Positions 16,777 through 25,364 of a DNA stretch of 64,000 nt are shown here, in pieces. Made by a program: the position numbers and the translations under genes. Source of the stretch: CAXXOK01 sp963663285 (GTDB taxonomy: Bacteria; Bacillota; Clostridia; Christensenellales; Aristaeellaceae); contig CAXXNI010000002.1 of NCBI GenBank assembly GCA_963663285.2, positions 496,001 through 560,000 of the forward strand. Direction: 5' to 3'. The notes beneath the pieces were generated by a model. It had not been told where the DNA came from. It saw nothing but the letters and a program-made list of their open reading frames with translations, and did no database searches. Numbering within the stretch: the first letter of the stretch is position 1; each line of letters starts with the position of its first letter.

Positions 16777-18819
16777 ATGGCACAATATGCACCGATTATG
16801 AAAGATATGCCAGTGTTGTTGCATGGCGGTGACTATAACCCGGAACAGTGGATGGAGCAAAAGGAAACCATCTGGAAAGAAGATATGGCGTTCGCTAAAG
16901 CTGCAGGCATTAATACGCTGAGTATTGGCATTTTTTCCTGGTCCTTTTTGGAGCCGGAAGAAGGAAAGTTCAATTTCGGCTGGATGGATGAAGTAATGGA
17001 GTTGCTTTACCAGAACGGCATCAAGGTGGTGCTGGCTACACCCAGCGGCGCAAGGCCGCCATGGTTGGCGCAGAAATACCCGGAAGTACTGCGTATGAAT
17101 AATGTACGCCAGAAAATGCTGTATGGCGGCAGACACAACCATTGCCTTACATCACCTGTTTATCGGGATAAAGTGCGCATCATCAATGAAAAGCTTGCCT
17201 TACGCTATGGGAAACATCCGGTGCTGGGCATGTGGCACATATCCAACGAATATGGCGGTGAATGCCATTGTCCGTTATGTCAGGCTGCTTTCCGCGACTG
17301 GCTTAAACAACGGTACGGTACCATAGAAAACCTGAACCGCGCATGGTGGAACAGTTTTTGGTCGCATTGGTATACATCGTTTGACCAGATTGAAAGTCCT
17401 ACGTCCCCCGACTGGCTGGGGGAGAATGAAAGCCACGGCCTGAAGCTGGCGTGGCAGCGTTTTACCAGCTGGCATCACTGCGATTTTTATACAAACGAGA
17501 TCGAACCCCTCAAGCGTATTACGCCGGATATTCCCTGCACAACCAACCTGATGAGCACTTATCCGGCGATTGATTACTTTGCGCTGGGGAAGTTGATGGA
17601 CCGGTCCAGCTGGGATAACTATCCTGTATGGAAAGGTACGGCGGAAGATGAGGATGTTTATAGGGATACGTCTTTCCGGCATGATTTAATGCGCGGCGTT
17701 GGCGGGAAAAAACCCTTTATGATGATGGAATCCAGCCCTTCCGCTGTGAACTGGCAGCCGATGAATTCGCTGCGCCGTCCGGGTGTGGTGATGCTGCAAG
17801 GGCTGCAAGCTATTGCACATGGTTCGGATACGGTGCAGTACTTCCAGTTCCGCAAGGGACGCGGTGGGTTTGAAAAATTCCATGGTGCGGTGATTGACCA
17901 TGCGGGAAACGGCAATACCCGTGTTTTCCGTGAGGTATGCGATGTGGGACAAGCACTGAAACGGCTTGCCGAAGTGAGCGGCAGTACCCCGGAAAACGAA
18001 GTGGCATTGGTATACGACTGGGAGAACCGCTGGGCGCTTGAGGATGCGAAATTCGGCGCTTTTGAAAAGGGATACGAAAAAACGGTCATATCCCACCATG
18101 CGGCGCTGTCAAAAGCGGGGCTGGGAGTGGACGTGATTGACCAGACATGCGACCTTACTGGATACCGGCTGGTCGTTGCGCCAATGTGTTATTTGCTGCG
18201 AAATGGATTCGCGCAAAGAGTAAACGACTTTGTACAAAAGGGTGGTACATTGTTGATCACCTATATTTCAGGATATGTGGACGAAGAGGATTTGTGCTTT
18301 CAGGGCGGGTTTCCCGGCCCCCTGAAAAAAACGGCCGGTATCTGGGCGGAAGAGCTGGATGCGCTGCCGCCGGAGAGGGAGAATACGTTTGCTTATCAGG
18401 GGGAGACGTTTACATGCCGTGAGTATATGGAACTTACCCATCCGCAGGGAGCGGAAGTTTTAGCAACTTACCAGCAGGAGTTTTACCGCGGCATGCCTGT
18501 AGTAACGCGCAATGTGTATGGACAGGGACGTTGTTACTATATTGCGGCCCGCACCGGAACGGACTTTTTAATGAAGCTGTACCGGAATGCAGCAGCCGAA
18601 GCAATGATTGAGCCTGTACTCGCCGGATTGCCGGATGGGTTTGAAGCTACAATGCGTATTGGTGAAAACGGGCGTAAATACCGCTTTGTCATGAATTGTC
18701 TTACCAAAGAAAACCAGCTAACACTGGACGGAAAATATATTGATCTGCTAACGGATACGCTGGTATCCGGCGTGATTACGCTGCCGGGTTATGGTGTGAT
18801 GGCGCTGGTTGAAGCGTAA
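16777..18819 (+). CDS. GH42 beta-galactosidase
   Basis: 680 residues, normal for glycoside hydrolase family 42. The N-terminal (beta/alpha)8 barrel begins LLHGGDYNPEQW; the acid/base glutamate is in HISNEYGGECHC (~150) and the nucleophile glutamate in FMMMESSPSAVNW (~318). GECHCPLC supplies cysteines that in this family can bind zinc. The middle trimerisation and C-terminal beta domains follow. It cleaves terminal beta-D-galactose from oligosaccharides in the cytoplasm; no signal peptide is present. The ATG at 16777 has AAGGAG nine bases upstream, so the longer open frame from 16708 is not used. It forms an operon with a GH31 enzyme twelve bases downstream, suggesting joint breakdown of a galactose- and xylose/glucose-containing oligosaccharide such as xyloglucan fragments. 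Confidence 0.92.
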   Translation: MAQYAPIMKDMPVLLHGGDYNPEQWMEQKETIWKEDMAFAKAAGINTLSIGIFSWSFLEPEEGKFNFGWMDEVMELLYQNGIKVVLATPSGARPPWLAQKYPEVLRMNNVRQKMLYGGRHNHCLTSPVYRDKVRIINEKLALRYGKHPVLGMWHISNEYGGECHCPLCQAAFRDWLKQRYGTIENLNRAWWNSFWSHWYTSFDQIESPTSPDWLGENESHGLKLAWQRFTSWHHCDFYTNEIEPLKRITPDIPCTTNLMSTYPAIDYFALGKLMDRSSWDNYPVWKGTAEDEDVYRDTSFRHDLMRGVGGKKPFMMMESSPSAVNWQPMNSLRRPGVVMLQGLQAIAHGSDTVQYFQFRKGRGGFEKFHGAVIDHAGNGNTRVFREVCDVGQALKRLAEVSGSTPENEVALVYDWENRWALEDAKFGAFEKGYEKTVISHHAALSKAGLGVDVIDQTCDLTGYRLVVAPMCYLLRNGFAQRVNDFVQKGGTLLITYISGYVDEEDLCFQGGFPGPLKKTAGIWAEELDALPPERENTFAYQGETFTCREYMELTHPQGAEVLATYQQEFYRGMPVVTRNVYGQGRCYYIAARTGTDFLMKLYRNAAAEAMIEPVLAGLPDGFEATMRIGENGRKYRFVMNCLTKENQLTLDGKYIDLLTDTLVSGVITLPGYGVMALVEA

Positions 18820-18831
18820 GGAGGAAAGCAA

Positions 18832-20847
18832 ATGATCTATCAGCAAAGTAATGCACTCTGCCGCCGTATGGGCAGGGAACTGTTACAAATAGAACCTTGG
18901 GGTCAAAATGCGCTGCGGGTACGCGCTACAATCAATGCGGATTTTACCGGGCGTAATTGGGCGCTGTTGGAGGAACAGGCAACCGATGGGGTGCAGATTC
19001 ATATCGATGGGGATTCAGCCACAATTCAAAACGGCGGACTGATCTGCCTAATCAATCAGGAAGGCTGGCTGCGCTTTACCAATGTAAAAGGCGCGACGCT
19101 GCTGGAGGAATATTGGCGAAACCGAGAGGATATCAGCCGCTATGCCATGCCGTTGAACATCAGCGGACGGGAGCTATCGCCAGTGCCGGGGCAGGATGCC
19201 TGCCGCATGACAGCCCGGTTTGAAAGCCTGCCGGATGAACACATTTACGGTATGGGGCAGTATCAGGATGGGCTGCTTGATAAAAAGGGCGCCATTTTGG
19301 AATTGGCTCACCGTAATACGCAGGCATCGGTACCGTTTTACGTTTCCAGCCTTGGCTATGGTTTTTTATGGAACAACCCCGCGATTGGCCGCGCTTCTTT
19401 CGGCACCAACGTTATGGAGTGGGAGGCCGGCGCAACCCAGGAAATGGATTACTGGATCACCGCCGGGGATACACCGGCAGAAATCATCCGCACCTATGCG
19501 GATGTGACCGGGCATGCGCCTATGATGCCGGAGTACGGCATGGGGTATTGGCAATGCCGCCTGCGTTACCGGACGCAGGAAGAATTAATGACCGTCGCGC
19601 GCAAACATAAAGCGCTGGGGTTGCCGATGGATGTGATCGTAGCTGATTTTTTCCATTGGACTATGCAGGGCGAGTTTATGTTTGATCCGGTGGATTGGCC
19701 GGATGTACCTGCAATGATCGATGAACTAAAGCAACTTGGCATTCAATTGATGGTTTCGATTTGGCCTACGGTGGATAGCCGCAGCCGCAACTTCAAGGAA
19801 ATGCAAGAAAAGGGGTATCTGGTCACGCTGGACAGGGGCGTGCCGGTGCATATGAACTGGATGGGTGAATGCGTGTTCTTTGACGCAACCCATCCCGGCG
19901 CAAGGGAGTTTATTTGGCAGAAGGCGAAAGAAAACTATTACAAATACGGCGTTCGTATTTTCTGGCTGGATGAGGCGGAACCCGAATACGGGGTGTATGA
20001 TTTTGACCTTCACCGCTACCATACCGGCCCGGCCATGCAGGTGGGTAATATCTATCCGGCGATGTACAGCAAAGCCTTTTATGATGGCATGACCGCTGAG
20101 GGACAAAAGGATGTTCTCAATCTGGTACGGTGTGCATGGGCAGGCAGCCAGCGCTATGGCGCATTGGTATGGTCCGGTGATGTAGATTCGTCCTTCCGTT
20201 CCATGCGGGAGCAGTTGGTAGCGGGTTTGTCTATGGGTATGGCGGGAATTCCTTGGTGGAACAGTGATCTGGGCGGGTTTATCGGCGGGAAAACCAGTGA
20301 TCCGGAATTTCGGGAATTGCTGGCACGGTGGTTTGCGTGGGGTGTATTCACCCCTGTAATGCGTATGCATGGAGACCGGCTGCCCTACGAGCCGCCCGCC
20401 GAAGAATACCGTGGGGGCGTTCGCCAGTTTGGCAGCGGCGCACCAAACGAAGTATGGAGCTTTGGGCCGGAGATGCAAGCATTGTTGAGCCATTATATCC
20501 GGATGCGGGAACGGCTGCGCCCTTATACCCGTAAAGTGATGGCGGAGGTGCACAAAACCGGCGCGCCGGCAATGCGCCCCTTGTTTTTTGACTTTCCGCA
20601 GGATAAAGCGGCTTGGAAGCAGGAAACGGCTTATATGTTCGGTCCGGACTTACTGGTTGCGCCTGTGCTCAGTGCGGGGGTAACAGAGCGGACGGTTTAC
20701 CTGCCCAAGGGAACAGATTGGGTGGAGCAGGCAACCGGAATTACCTATTCGGGCGGGAGTACCGTAAACGCGTACGCGCCGCTGAGCGTGATTCCTGTAT
20801 TCAGCCGCTCGGATAGCGATATTTCCATGCTGGAAATGAAACCGTAA
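18832..20847 (+). CDS. GH31 alpha-xylosidase/alpha-glucosidase
   Basis: 671 residues of glycoside hydrolase family 31. An N-terminal beta-sandwich ends near IYGMGQYQDG (~140), followed by the catalytic barrel with DVIVADFFHW (~265), the nucleophile aspartate in IFWLDEAEPEYGVYDFD (~380) and the acid/base aspartate in LVWSGDVDSSF (~449), plus RMHGDRLPYE. The WLDEAEPE nucleophile pattern is common in alpha-xylosidases of gut and soil bacteria. No signal peptide, so cytoplasmic. It is translated from AAGGAGG directly after the GH42 stop. Together they would remove galactose and alpha-linked xylose or glucose. Exact substrate is inferred, not shown. Confidence 0.88.
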   Translation: MIYQQSNALCRRMGRELLQIEPWGQNALRVRATINADFTGRNWALLEEQATDGVQIHIDGDSATIQNGGLICLINQEGWLRFTNVKGATLLEEYWRNREDISRYAMPLNISGRELSPVPGQDACRMTARFESLPDEHIYGMGQYQDGLLDKKGAILELAHRNTQASVPFYVSSLGYGFLWNNPAIGRASFGTNVMEWEAGATQEMDYWITAGDTPAEIIRTYADVTGHAPMMPEYGMGYWQCRLRYRTQEELMTVARKHKALGLPMDVIVADFFHWTMQGEFMFDPVDWPDVPAMIDELKQLGIQLMVSIWPTVDSRSRNFKEMQEKGYLVTLDRGVPVHMNWMGECVFFDATHPGAREFIWQKAKENYYKYGVRIFWLDEAEPEYGVYDFDLHRYHTGPAMQVGNIYPAMYSKAFYDGMTAEGQKDVLNLVRCAWAGSQRYGALVWSGDVDSSFRSMREQLVAGLSMGMAGIPWWNSDLGGFIGGKTSDPEFRELLARWFAWGVFTPVMRMHGDRLPYEPPAEEYRGGVRQFGSGAPNEVWSFGPEMQALLSHYIRMRERLRPYTRKVMAEVHKTGAPAMRPLFFDFPQDKAAWKQETAYMFGPDLLVAPVLSAGVTERTVYLPKGTDWVEQATGITYSGGSTVNAYAPLSVIPVFSRSDSDISMLEMKP

Positions 20848-21013
20848 AGCGAGTCTAACGCATCATGCTACTAAACCGTGTCCGCTTGCCAAAAAACGGC
20901 GCTTCCACTGGTTGGCGGCGGGTTATGAGGATGGCACAGCGAAATTATGCTTTTCAAACCATACGGCAGAATCAGACTTGTTTCACTTTATTCGTATTAG
21001 GAGATGCAACCCT

Positions 21014-21910
21014 ATGAAAAAAATTGCGATCATGCTCTGCCTGCTGTTATCGCTTATGGCTGTTGGCAACGCCACAGCGGAAAAGGCGCGCGACATATCT
21101 GGAGACGCCGCGTCGGCGTATCACTTTACTCACCTCGAAAAGCACCTGTTCGCAACCGATCTTCATGGAACCGGGAACTATCTGAAGATCAGGGAAAAGC
21201 CGATGCCATCGAATGTTTACGGTCATCTGGAACAGGCAGATCAAATAGTTCTGCTGGAGCTGAAAAACGGTTATGCCAAGGTCGTGGTTACTAAATCCGC
21301 TAAAACCAGCCCAGATTCGTGGGTAGGGCTGACAGGTTGGGTCGATGCTGATTATCTCGATTGCAGTTGCAGCGATGTACAGTATAACAGTTCCTCGCCG
21401 CTGCCGACGGATGAAGTGTCTGATACCAACGTGATCCCAACAGATGCAATGGGTACATATTTCTTTTGCAGCGGAGCTGGAGCATGGATGACAGAGCTAA
21501 CATTGCTACCAAACGGATGGTTTTTCGGCAATTTCCACGACTCCGACATGGGTGACGACGACACATCCTACCCAAACGGTATTCAGTATTTTTGCGATTT
21601 CAGCGGACAGTTTGAGCATTGGCAGCTGATTAATGCATACTCCGGCATGCTTACCCTTACTGCCTTAACGCCTTATGAGGCTGAAGATCATATACAAGAC
21701 GGTGTAAAGTATATCGCTTCTGAACCATATGGGCTTGAGAACAGCACATACTTCATTTTATATTCTCCGGGCACACCCATGGATGTTCTCTCCGACGAAT
21801 GCTTGAGCTGGTTATATGGCTCAATGAGCGAAATACCGAAAGATCGGCTTGGTTGTTATGCAATCTATAACCCTGTTGAAGGCTATGCTTTTGCACAGCA
21901 GGCGGAATAA
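21014..21910 (+). CDS. Secreted protein with SH3b-like domain
   Basis: 298 residues. A signal peptide (MKKIAIMLCLLLSLMAVGNATA, likely cleaved after ATA) is followed at ~35-110 by a bacterial SH3-like segment (GNYLKIREKPMPSNVYGHL ... GWVDADYLD) of the kind that binds cell-wall peptides. The remaining ~190 residues (starting around VIPTDAMGTYFFCSG) match no family I know. The ATG at 21014 is preferred because it begins the signal peptide and has AGGAG ten bases upstream; the frame is open further upstream. It lies alone after the GH42-GH31 operon. An exported or wall-associated role is likely. Confidence 0.75.
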   Translation: MKKIAIMLCLLLSLMAVGNATAEKARDISGDAASAYHFTHLEKHLFATDLHGTGNYLKIREKPMPSNVYGHLEQADQIVLLELKNGYAKVVVTKSAKTSPDSWVGLTGWVDADYLDCSCSDVQYNSSSPLPTDEVSDTNVIPTDAMGTYFFCSGAGAWMTELTLLPNGWFFGNFHDSDMGDDDTSYPNGIQYFCDFSGQFEHWQLINAYSGMLTLTALTPYEAEDHIQDGVKYIASEPYGLENSTYFILYSPGTPMDVLSDECLSWLYGSMSEIPKDRLGCYAIYNPVEGYAFAQQAE

Positions 21911-21959
21911 GGGACGCGGGCGTTTTACTTGGGCTGGATGTGTGTATTTGCCATCCGGC

Positions 21960-22487
21960 CTATTTTTCTGGGGTTTGGGGTGGCAGCTTTGCCAGCCAAC
22001 GCTTGCACTGATGTCGTCGGGTAAACCGCAGTACGGTTACGCCCGCCTGCTCTGCATCCTGTAATGCCGCTAAGTTACCGGGCCGATGGGTACGGTTAAA
22101 GTGCCATATCCATTTAAGGAAAGCCCAATCCAAACGCTCGGGACAGCCGGATGCCATATCGGGGCGGGTTTTGCCGTAGGATGATAACACGCGCGTTAAA
22201 ACGCCATATAGGCACAGCGCGCGGGGATAATCCAGATAAATGGCTGTATCGCAACGAGACAGGCGCCAGACAAGCGTACGGTCGAAATTTCCGTCAATAA
22301 TCCACGCCGGAGTTTCGAGCGTTTGTGCCAGCTTTGCATCAAAGGTTTCCTGATCTACGTTTACCCAGCCCGCCCGCCAGAAAACCTGATCCAGATGCGT
22401 CACCGGCAAACCCAACCGTTGACCGAGTATACGGGTTAAAGTGGATTTTCCGCTGCCGCTGCAGCCAATAATCACAATTCTTTGCAA
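21960..22487 (-). CDS. P-loop nucleoside-kinase-like protein (FlaR/topology modulation type)
   Basis: 175 residues. The Walker A motif GCSGSGKST lies at residues 8-16, followed by LPVTHLDQVFWRAGW, WIIDGNFDRTLVWRL and CDTAIYLDYPR, which together are the pattern of proteins annotated as DNA topology modulation protein FlaR, an adenylate-kinase-like group. The biochemical function of these proteins is not established. It begins 45 bases after the stop of the pilT-like gene on the same strand and may be the last gene of that operon. Confidence 0.8.
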   Translation of the reverse strand: MQRIVIIGCSGSGKSTLTRILGQRLGLPVTHLDQVFWRAGWVNVDQETFDAKLAQTLETPAWIIDGNFDRTLVWRLSRCDTAIYLDYPRALCLYGVLTRVLSSYGKTRPDMASGCPERLDWAFLKWIWHFNRTHRPGNLAALQDAEQAGVTVLRFTRRHQCKRWLAKLPPQTPEK

Positions 22488-22532
22488 AGCATGATCCTTT
22501 CAGCACTGGAACGGAAATAAAGAGCCTGTTGT

Positions 22533-23603
22533 TTATATGCGCTTTCCCAGTATCTCCGGATAGATCGCGTATAACAAAGCATTTTCGCGGGTAATCACAC
22601 CGTTTTGGTACAGTTGCAAAATAGAGGAATCCATAGATAGCATTCCCTCGGAAGCGCCTGCGTAAATTACGTTTTGCAGTTGTTGCACCTTATTTTCCCG
22701 GATCATATTGGCAACGGCACTATTGACAATCATCACCTCAAAGGCGGGTACAAGCCCGCCGTTAACCGTCGGGATCAATTGCTGGCTTACTACAGCCTGT
22801 AAAACCATCGATAGCTGTAACCGCACTTGCTGCTGCTGCCCGGAGGGGAAAATATCAATTATACGGTCAATGGTTTTTCCCGCGCCTAGCGTATGAAGCG
22901 TAGATAAAAGCAGGTGCCCGGTTTCAGCCGCGGTCAGCGCGGTTTGCGTGGTTTCCAAATCGCGCATTTCTCCCAGTAAAATCACATCCGGTGCTTCCCG
23001 CAGAGAAGCGCGCAAAGCATGGGCAAAATCCAGCGTATCATTTTCAATTTCCCGCTGGGTGACCAGGCAGTTTTTATGGGGATGTATGTATTCAATGGGG
23101 TCTTCCAGCGTAATAATATGGCTGCTGCCTGTTTGATTGATCTGGTCGATCATACAGGCGAGGGTTGTGGTTTTTCCGCTTCCAGCCGGGCCGGTTACAA
23201 GCACCATGCCACGCTTTTTCTGCCCCAGCGATAGCACAATATTTGGGATATGAAGCGCTGCGGGGTCGGGGAGTGAAAAAGGGACGACGCGCAGTACGGC
23301 GGCCAAACTACCTCGCTGCTTAAAAGCGTTGCAGCGGAAACGTCCGATTCTGGCTAAACCGAATGAAAAATCGTCGTCACCATCTTCCAGCAGGCGCTGG
23401 GTGGAGCGGTTGCCGGCATGGGCGTAGATTTGCCGAATCAGTTCCCTGCAGTCTGCGATCGTTAGCTTATCGTGGGACAGCGAAACAAGCCGGTCATTGA
23501 TTTTCGATGTAATACAGGCATTGGGAATAATATATAAATCCGATCCCTTCTGCGTAAGCACTTGCCGCAGTATAATCTCCAGACTTGGCATATTTTCTTC
23601 CAT
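22533..23603 (-). CDS. pilT: PilT-type type IV pilus ATPase
   Basis: 356 residues, the size of PilT, the hexameric ATPase that powers pilus retraction. It lacks the long N1 domain of PilB/GspE. Seen are the PAS-like N-terminal part (GSDLYIIPNACI), Walker A GPAGSGKTTT (~139-148), the Asp box LEDPIEY, GEMRDLETTQTAL (Walker B), the His box HLLLSTLHT, and VANMIREN, close to the PilT AIRNLIRE motif. It is the last pilus gene of the leftward operon. No PilB-type assembly ATPase is in the cluster, so this enzyme either works with an ATPase encoded elsewhere or is the only motor. Start at ATG 23603. Confidence 0.9.
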   Translation of the reverse strand: MEENMPSLEIILRQVLTQKGSDLYIIPNACITSKINDRLVSLSHDKLTIADCRELIRQIYAHAGNRSTQRLLEDGDDDFSFGLARIGRFRCNAFKQRGSLAAVLRVVPFSLPDPAALHIPNIVLSLGQKKRGMVLVTGPAGSGKTTTLACMIDQINQTGSSHIITLEDPIEYIHPHKNCLVTQREIENDTLDFAHALRASLREAPDVILLGEMRDLETTQTALTAAETGHLLLSTLHTLGAGKTIDRIIDIFPSGQQQQVRLQLSMVLQAVVSQQLIPTVNGGLVPAFEVMIVNSAVANMIRENKVQQLQNVIYAGASEGMLSMDSSILQLYQNGVITRENALLYAIYPEILGKRI

Positions 23604-23625
23604 GAAACAACATCACCTGCTTTGG

Positions 23626-24108
23626 TTAATCGTATGGCGGCATTGCAAAGGCCGGGGTAACGGCGTCGTTAGCCGTTGTGGTGTCGCCGCCGTTACCCAG
23701 CGTATGCCGGGTGAGGGTATAGCGCGGTGTTTGCCCGGGCGATAGCGTGCCGCCAACTTCCAATAAACGTTGCGCCCCGGCGTTTACGAAAAACGTGAAG
23801 GTATAATTGCTATATACTTTAACATTGCTTAGACCGTGAAAAGCAAAAAGTGTTTTAAGCGCGTCCACATTGGTAAACGCATCGGCATATTCTGCTATAA
23901 CAGCATCCATTGCGGCAAGCGTCCGCTGCGCCTGCGCGGCAGCGGTGTAGTAAGCCAGCGTCATCTCCAAATTCCTGTCGGAAAGCGCGGCATTGTTGCG
24001 TGCGCTTCCCAGCGAGGTCAAACTGAGTGCCGCTAATGCAATCACCACCAAAATCAGCAAAATGGTACTGGCGCCAATGCCGATGTTATACTCGCAGTGT
24101 GGCTTCAT
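23626..24108 (-). CDS. Small single-TM protein of pilus operon
   Basis: 160 residues. One N-terminal hydrophobic helix (GIGASTILLILVVIALAALSL) is followed by a helical region and a small soluble domain. The layout is that of a minor pilin or pilus accessory protein, but no G/FxxxE prepilin cleavage motif is present. Its ATG overlaps the stop of the upstream gene by four bases (ATGA). Function inferred from operon position only. Confidence 0.65.
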   Translation of the reverse strand: MKPHCEYNIGIGASTILLILVVIALAALSLTSLGSARNNAALSDRNLEMTLAYYTAAAQAQRTLAAMDAVIAEYADAFTNVDALKTLFAFHGLSNVKVYSNYTFTFFVNAGAQRLLEVGGTLSPGQTPRYTLTRHTLGNGGDTTTANDAVTPAFAMPPYD

Positions 24109-24503
24109 GCAGGGTTCACCTCCCGGTAGATAACAGCGGGAAGGCTGAAAAGCTCCGTTTCGGCATTATAAGCTTTAAGGGCTATTGTGGTCAAGATGCC
24201 TGTTGGCTGGGTAAAACGCGTAACAACCGCTTCAATTCGGTACCCTTCTGGATCAATCAACAGATATTGATTACCGTTTGCAACGTACCCCAAAGCAGAA
24301 AGTGTCTGCTCCGGGTCCATCGACCCGGCAAGCGTCTCGGCAGTATTCTGGGCGCACATCAAAGCATGGTTTTGAAGCGCGGCACGGTGATTGATTTGCT
24401 GTGCTTTGGCAAACACCTGTAGCAACACCGCTTGTGAAAGCGCAAAAAACAGAATGACAAGCGAAACCTCGATCAGCAAAATAGGATGGCGATGATTTTG
24501 CAT
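24105..24503 (-). CDS. Pseudopilin-like small membrane protein
   Basis: 132 residues. The N-terminal helix HPILLIEVSLVILFFALSQA resembles a pilin helix with a glutamate near its start, followed by an amphipathic continuation and a short C-terminal domain. The usual glycine-phenylalanine cleavage site is absent. Four-base gap to the gene before it and four-base overlap with the one after it show tight co-translation within the pilC-pilT operon. Confidence 0.65.
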   Translation of the reverse strand: MQNHRHPILLIEVSLVILFFALSQAVLLQVFAKAQQINHRAALQNHALMCAQNTAETLAGSMDPEQTLSALGYVANGNQYLLIDPEGYRIEAVVTRFTQPTGILTTIALKAYNAETELFSLPAVIYREVNPA

Positions 24504-24507
24504 GATC

Positions 24508-25011
24508 TTACAAAGCCTCCCTGCCGACAGTGGATAGAAGAGCCATGCGGAGGGTTTGCGTCTCTCCGTTTGGTGATTCCACAGTTACTTCCAACAAGCT
24601 GGGGGTAAGCATCGAAAACTGGAGCGATTTGACATAGGCCAGCACTTCTCCGGCTGTTGGATCAAAAGGTTCATGTGTGGAAAGGGTATTCTCCCGTATC
24701 TGGCCTTGATAGGCATAGATCAATGTGATATACAACGGGCTGGAAACTGCTTCGTGCAAACGTAAAACCGGCAGTTGCCCTATGGTTGTTAAGGTAACGC
24801 CACCCAGCGTATCATACGTGTGAACTTTATTGCCTATATAAGTGAGCGCAACCTGTGCGTCGCTATTCTGAATTGCATCGCTGTTTATACGCTCGTATAT
24901 GTGCGTGCCAACCAGTGTCATCGCGAGTGCGGAAAACGCGAACAGCCCAATCAATATCAATAAAAAGGCATAGGGGAGGGGATGAAGCTTAGGCGTTACT
25001 GTTTTCTTCAT
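24508..25011 (-). CDS. DUF4860-like membrane protein of pilus operon
   Basis: 167 residues. A basic N-terminus (MKKTVTPKLH) leads into one transmembrane helix (YAFLLILIGLFAFSALAM), then a soluble domain with GTHIYERINSDAIQNSDAQV and a later TLRMALLSTVG. The pattern resembles proteins grouped as DUF4860, found in Clostridia beside pilus genes; this is recognised from memory and not tested. It starts two bases before... the neighbour's stop region ends at 25014, leaving a two-base gap, so it is co-translated. Confidence 0.62.
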   Translation of the reverse strand: MKKTVTPKLHPLPYAFLLILIGLFAFSALAMTLVGTHIYERINSDAIQNSDAQVALTYIGNKVHTYDTLGGVTLTTIGQLPVLRLHEAVSSPLYITLIYAYQGQIRENTLSTHEPFDPTAGEVLAYVKSLQFSMLTPSLLEVTVESPNGETQTLRMALLSTVGREAL

Positions 25012-25013
25012 GC

Positions 25014-25328
25014 TTAACCCTCCCCAATGTGGATAACGGTAATCTCGGGAAGCATGTTATCGCCAGCGCTTGCAAGCGCTATATAAAAGTCCTTCGCGTT
25101 ATAGGTAAGGCCGTAATTGTCCTGAAGATATTCAATATTTGTCGGGTAGCGGCCTTCAATTGCATAACAGGTAAGCGTTGCACGTAGTACGAAAGCCCGC
25201 AGGGATGCGGTGGTCGTCTGATGATAATGCGCTCGAATCAAAGAGAGCCCCGAGAAGAACAACACAAGCATGACGAGAAAAGCGGAAAGCGTAATGACGA
25301 GGCTTTTTAAAATAGACCGATCCCGCAT
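25014..25328 (-). CDS. Small pseudopilin-like protein
   Basis: 104 residues. After a basic N-terminus (MRDRSILK) comes a hydrophobic helix (SLVITLSAFLVMLVLFFSGL) and then ATLTCYAIEGRYPTNIEYLQDNYGL, which looks like the conserved part of GspG-like pseudopilins where the chain wraps after the helix (xCYAxEGxYPxxxxxL). No prepilin leader site is seen. It follows the pilC-like gene by 36 bases and leads the run of four small genes. Confidence 0.65.
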   Translation of the reverse strand: MRDRSILKSLVITLSAFLVMLVLFFSGLSLIRAHYHQTTTASLRAFVLRATLTCYAIEGRYPTNIEYLQDNYGLTYNAKDFYIALASAGDNMLPEITVIHIGEG

Positions 25329-25364
25329 AGCCCGGCTCCTTTCATAGCAATCTTTATTCAGGTG

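Noticed and set aside
19726..20553. Leftward 275-codon frame inside the GH31 gene
   Set aside because: Antisense to conserved GH31 catalytic motifs; its His/Pro/Arg-rich composition is that of a shadow frame.
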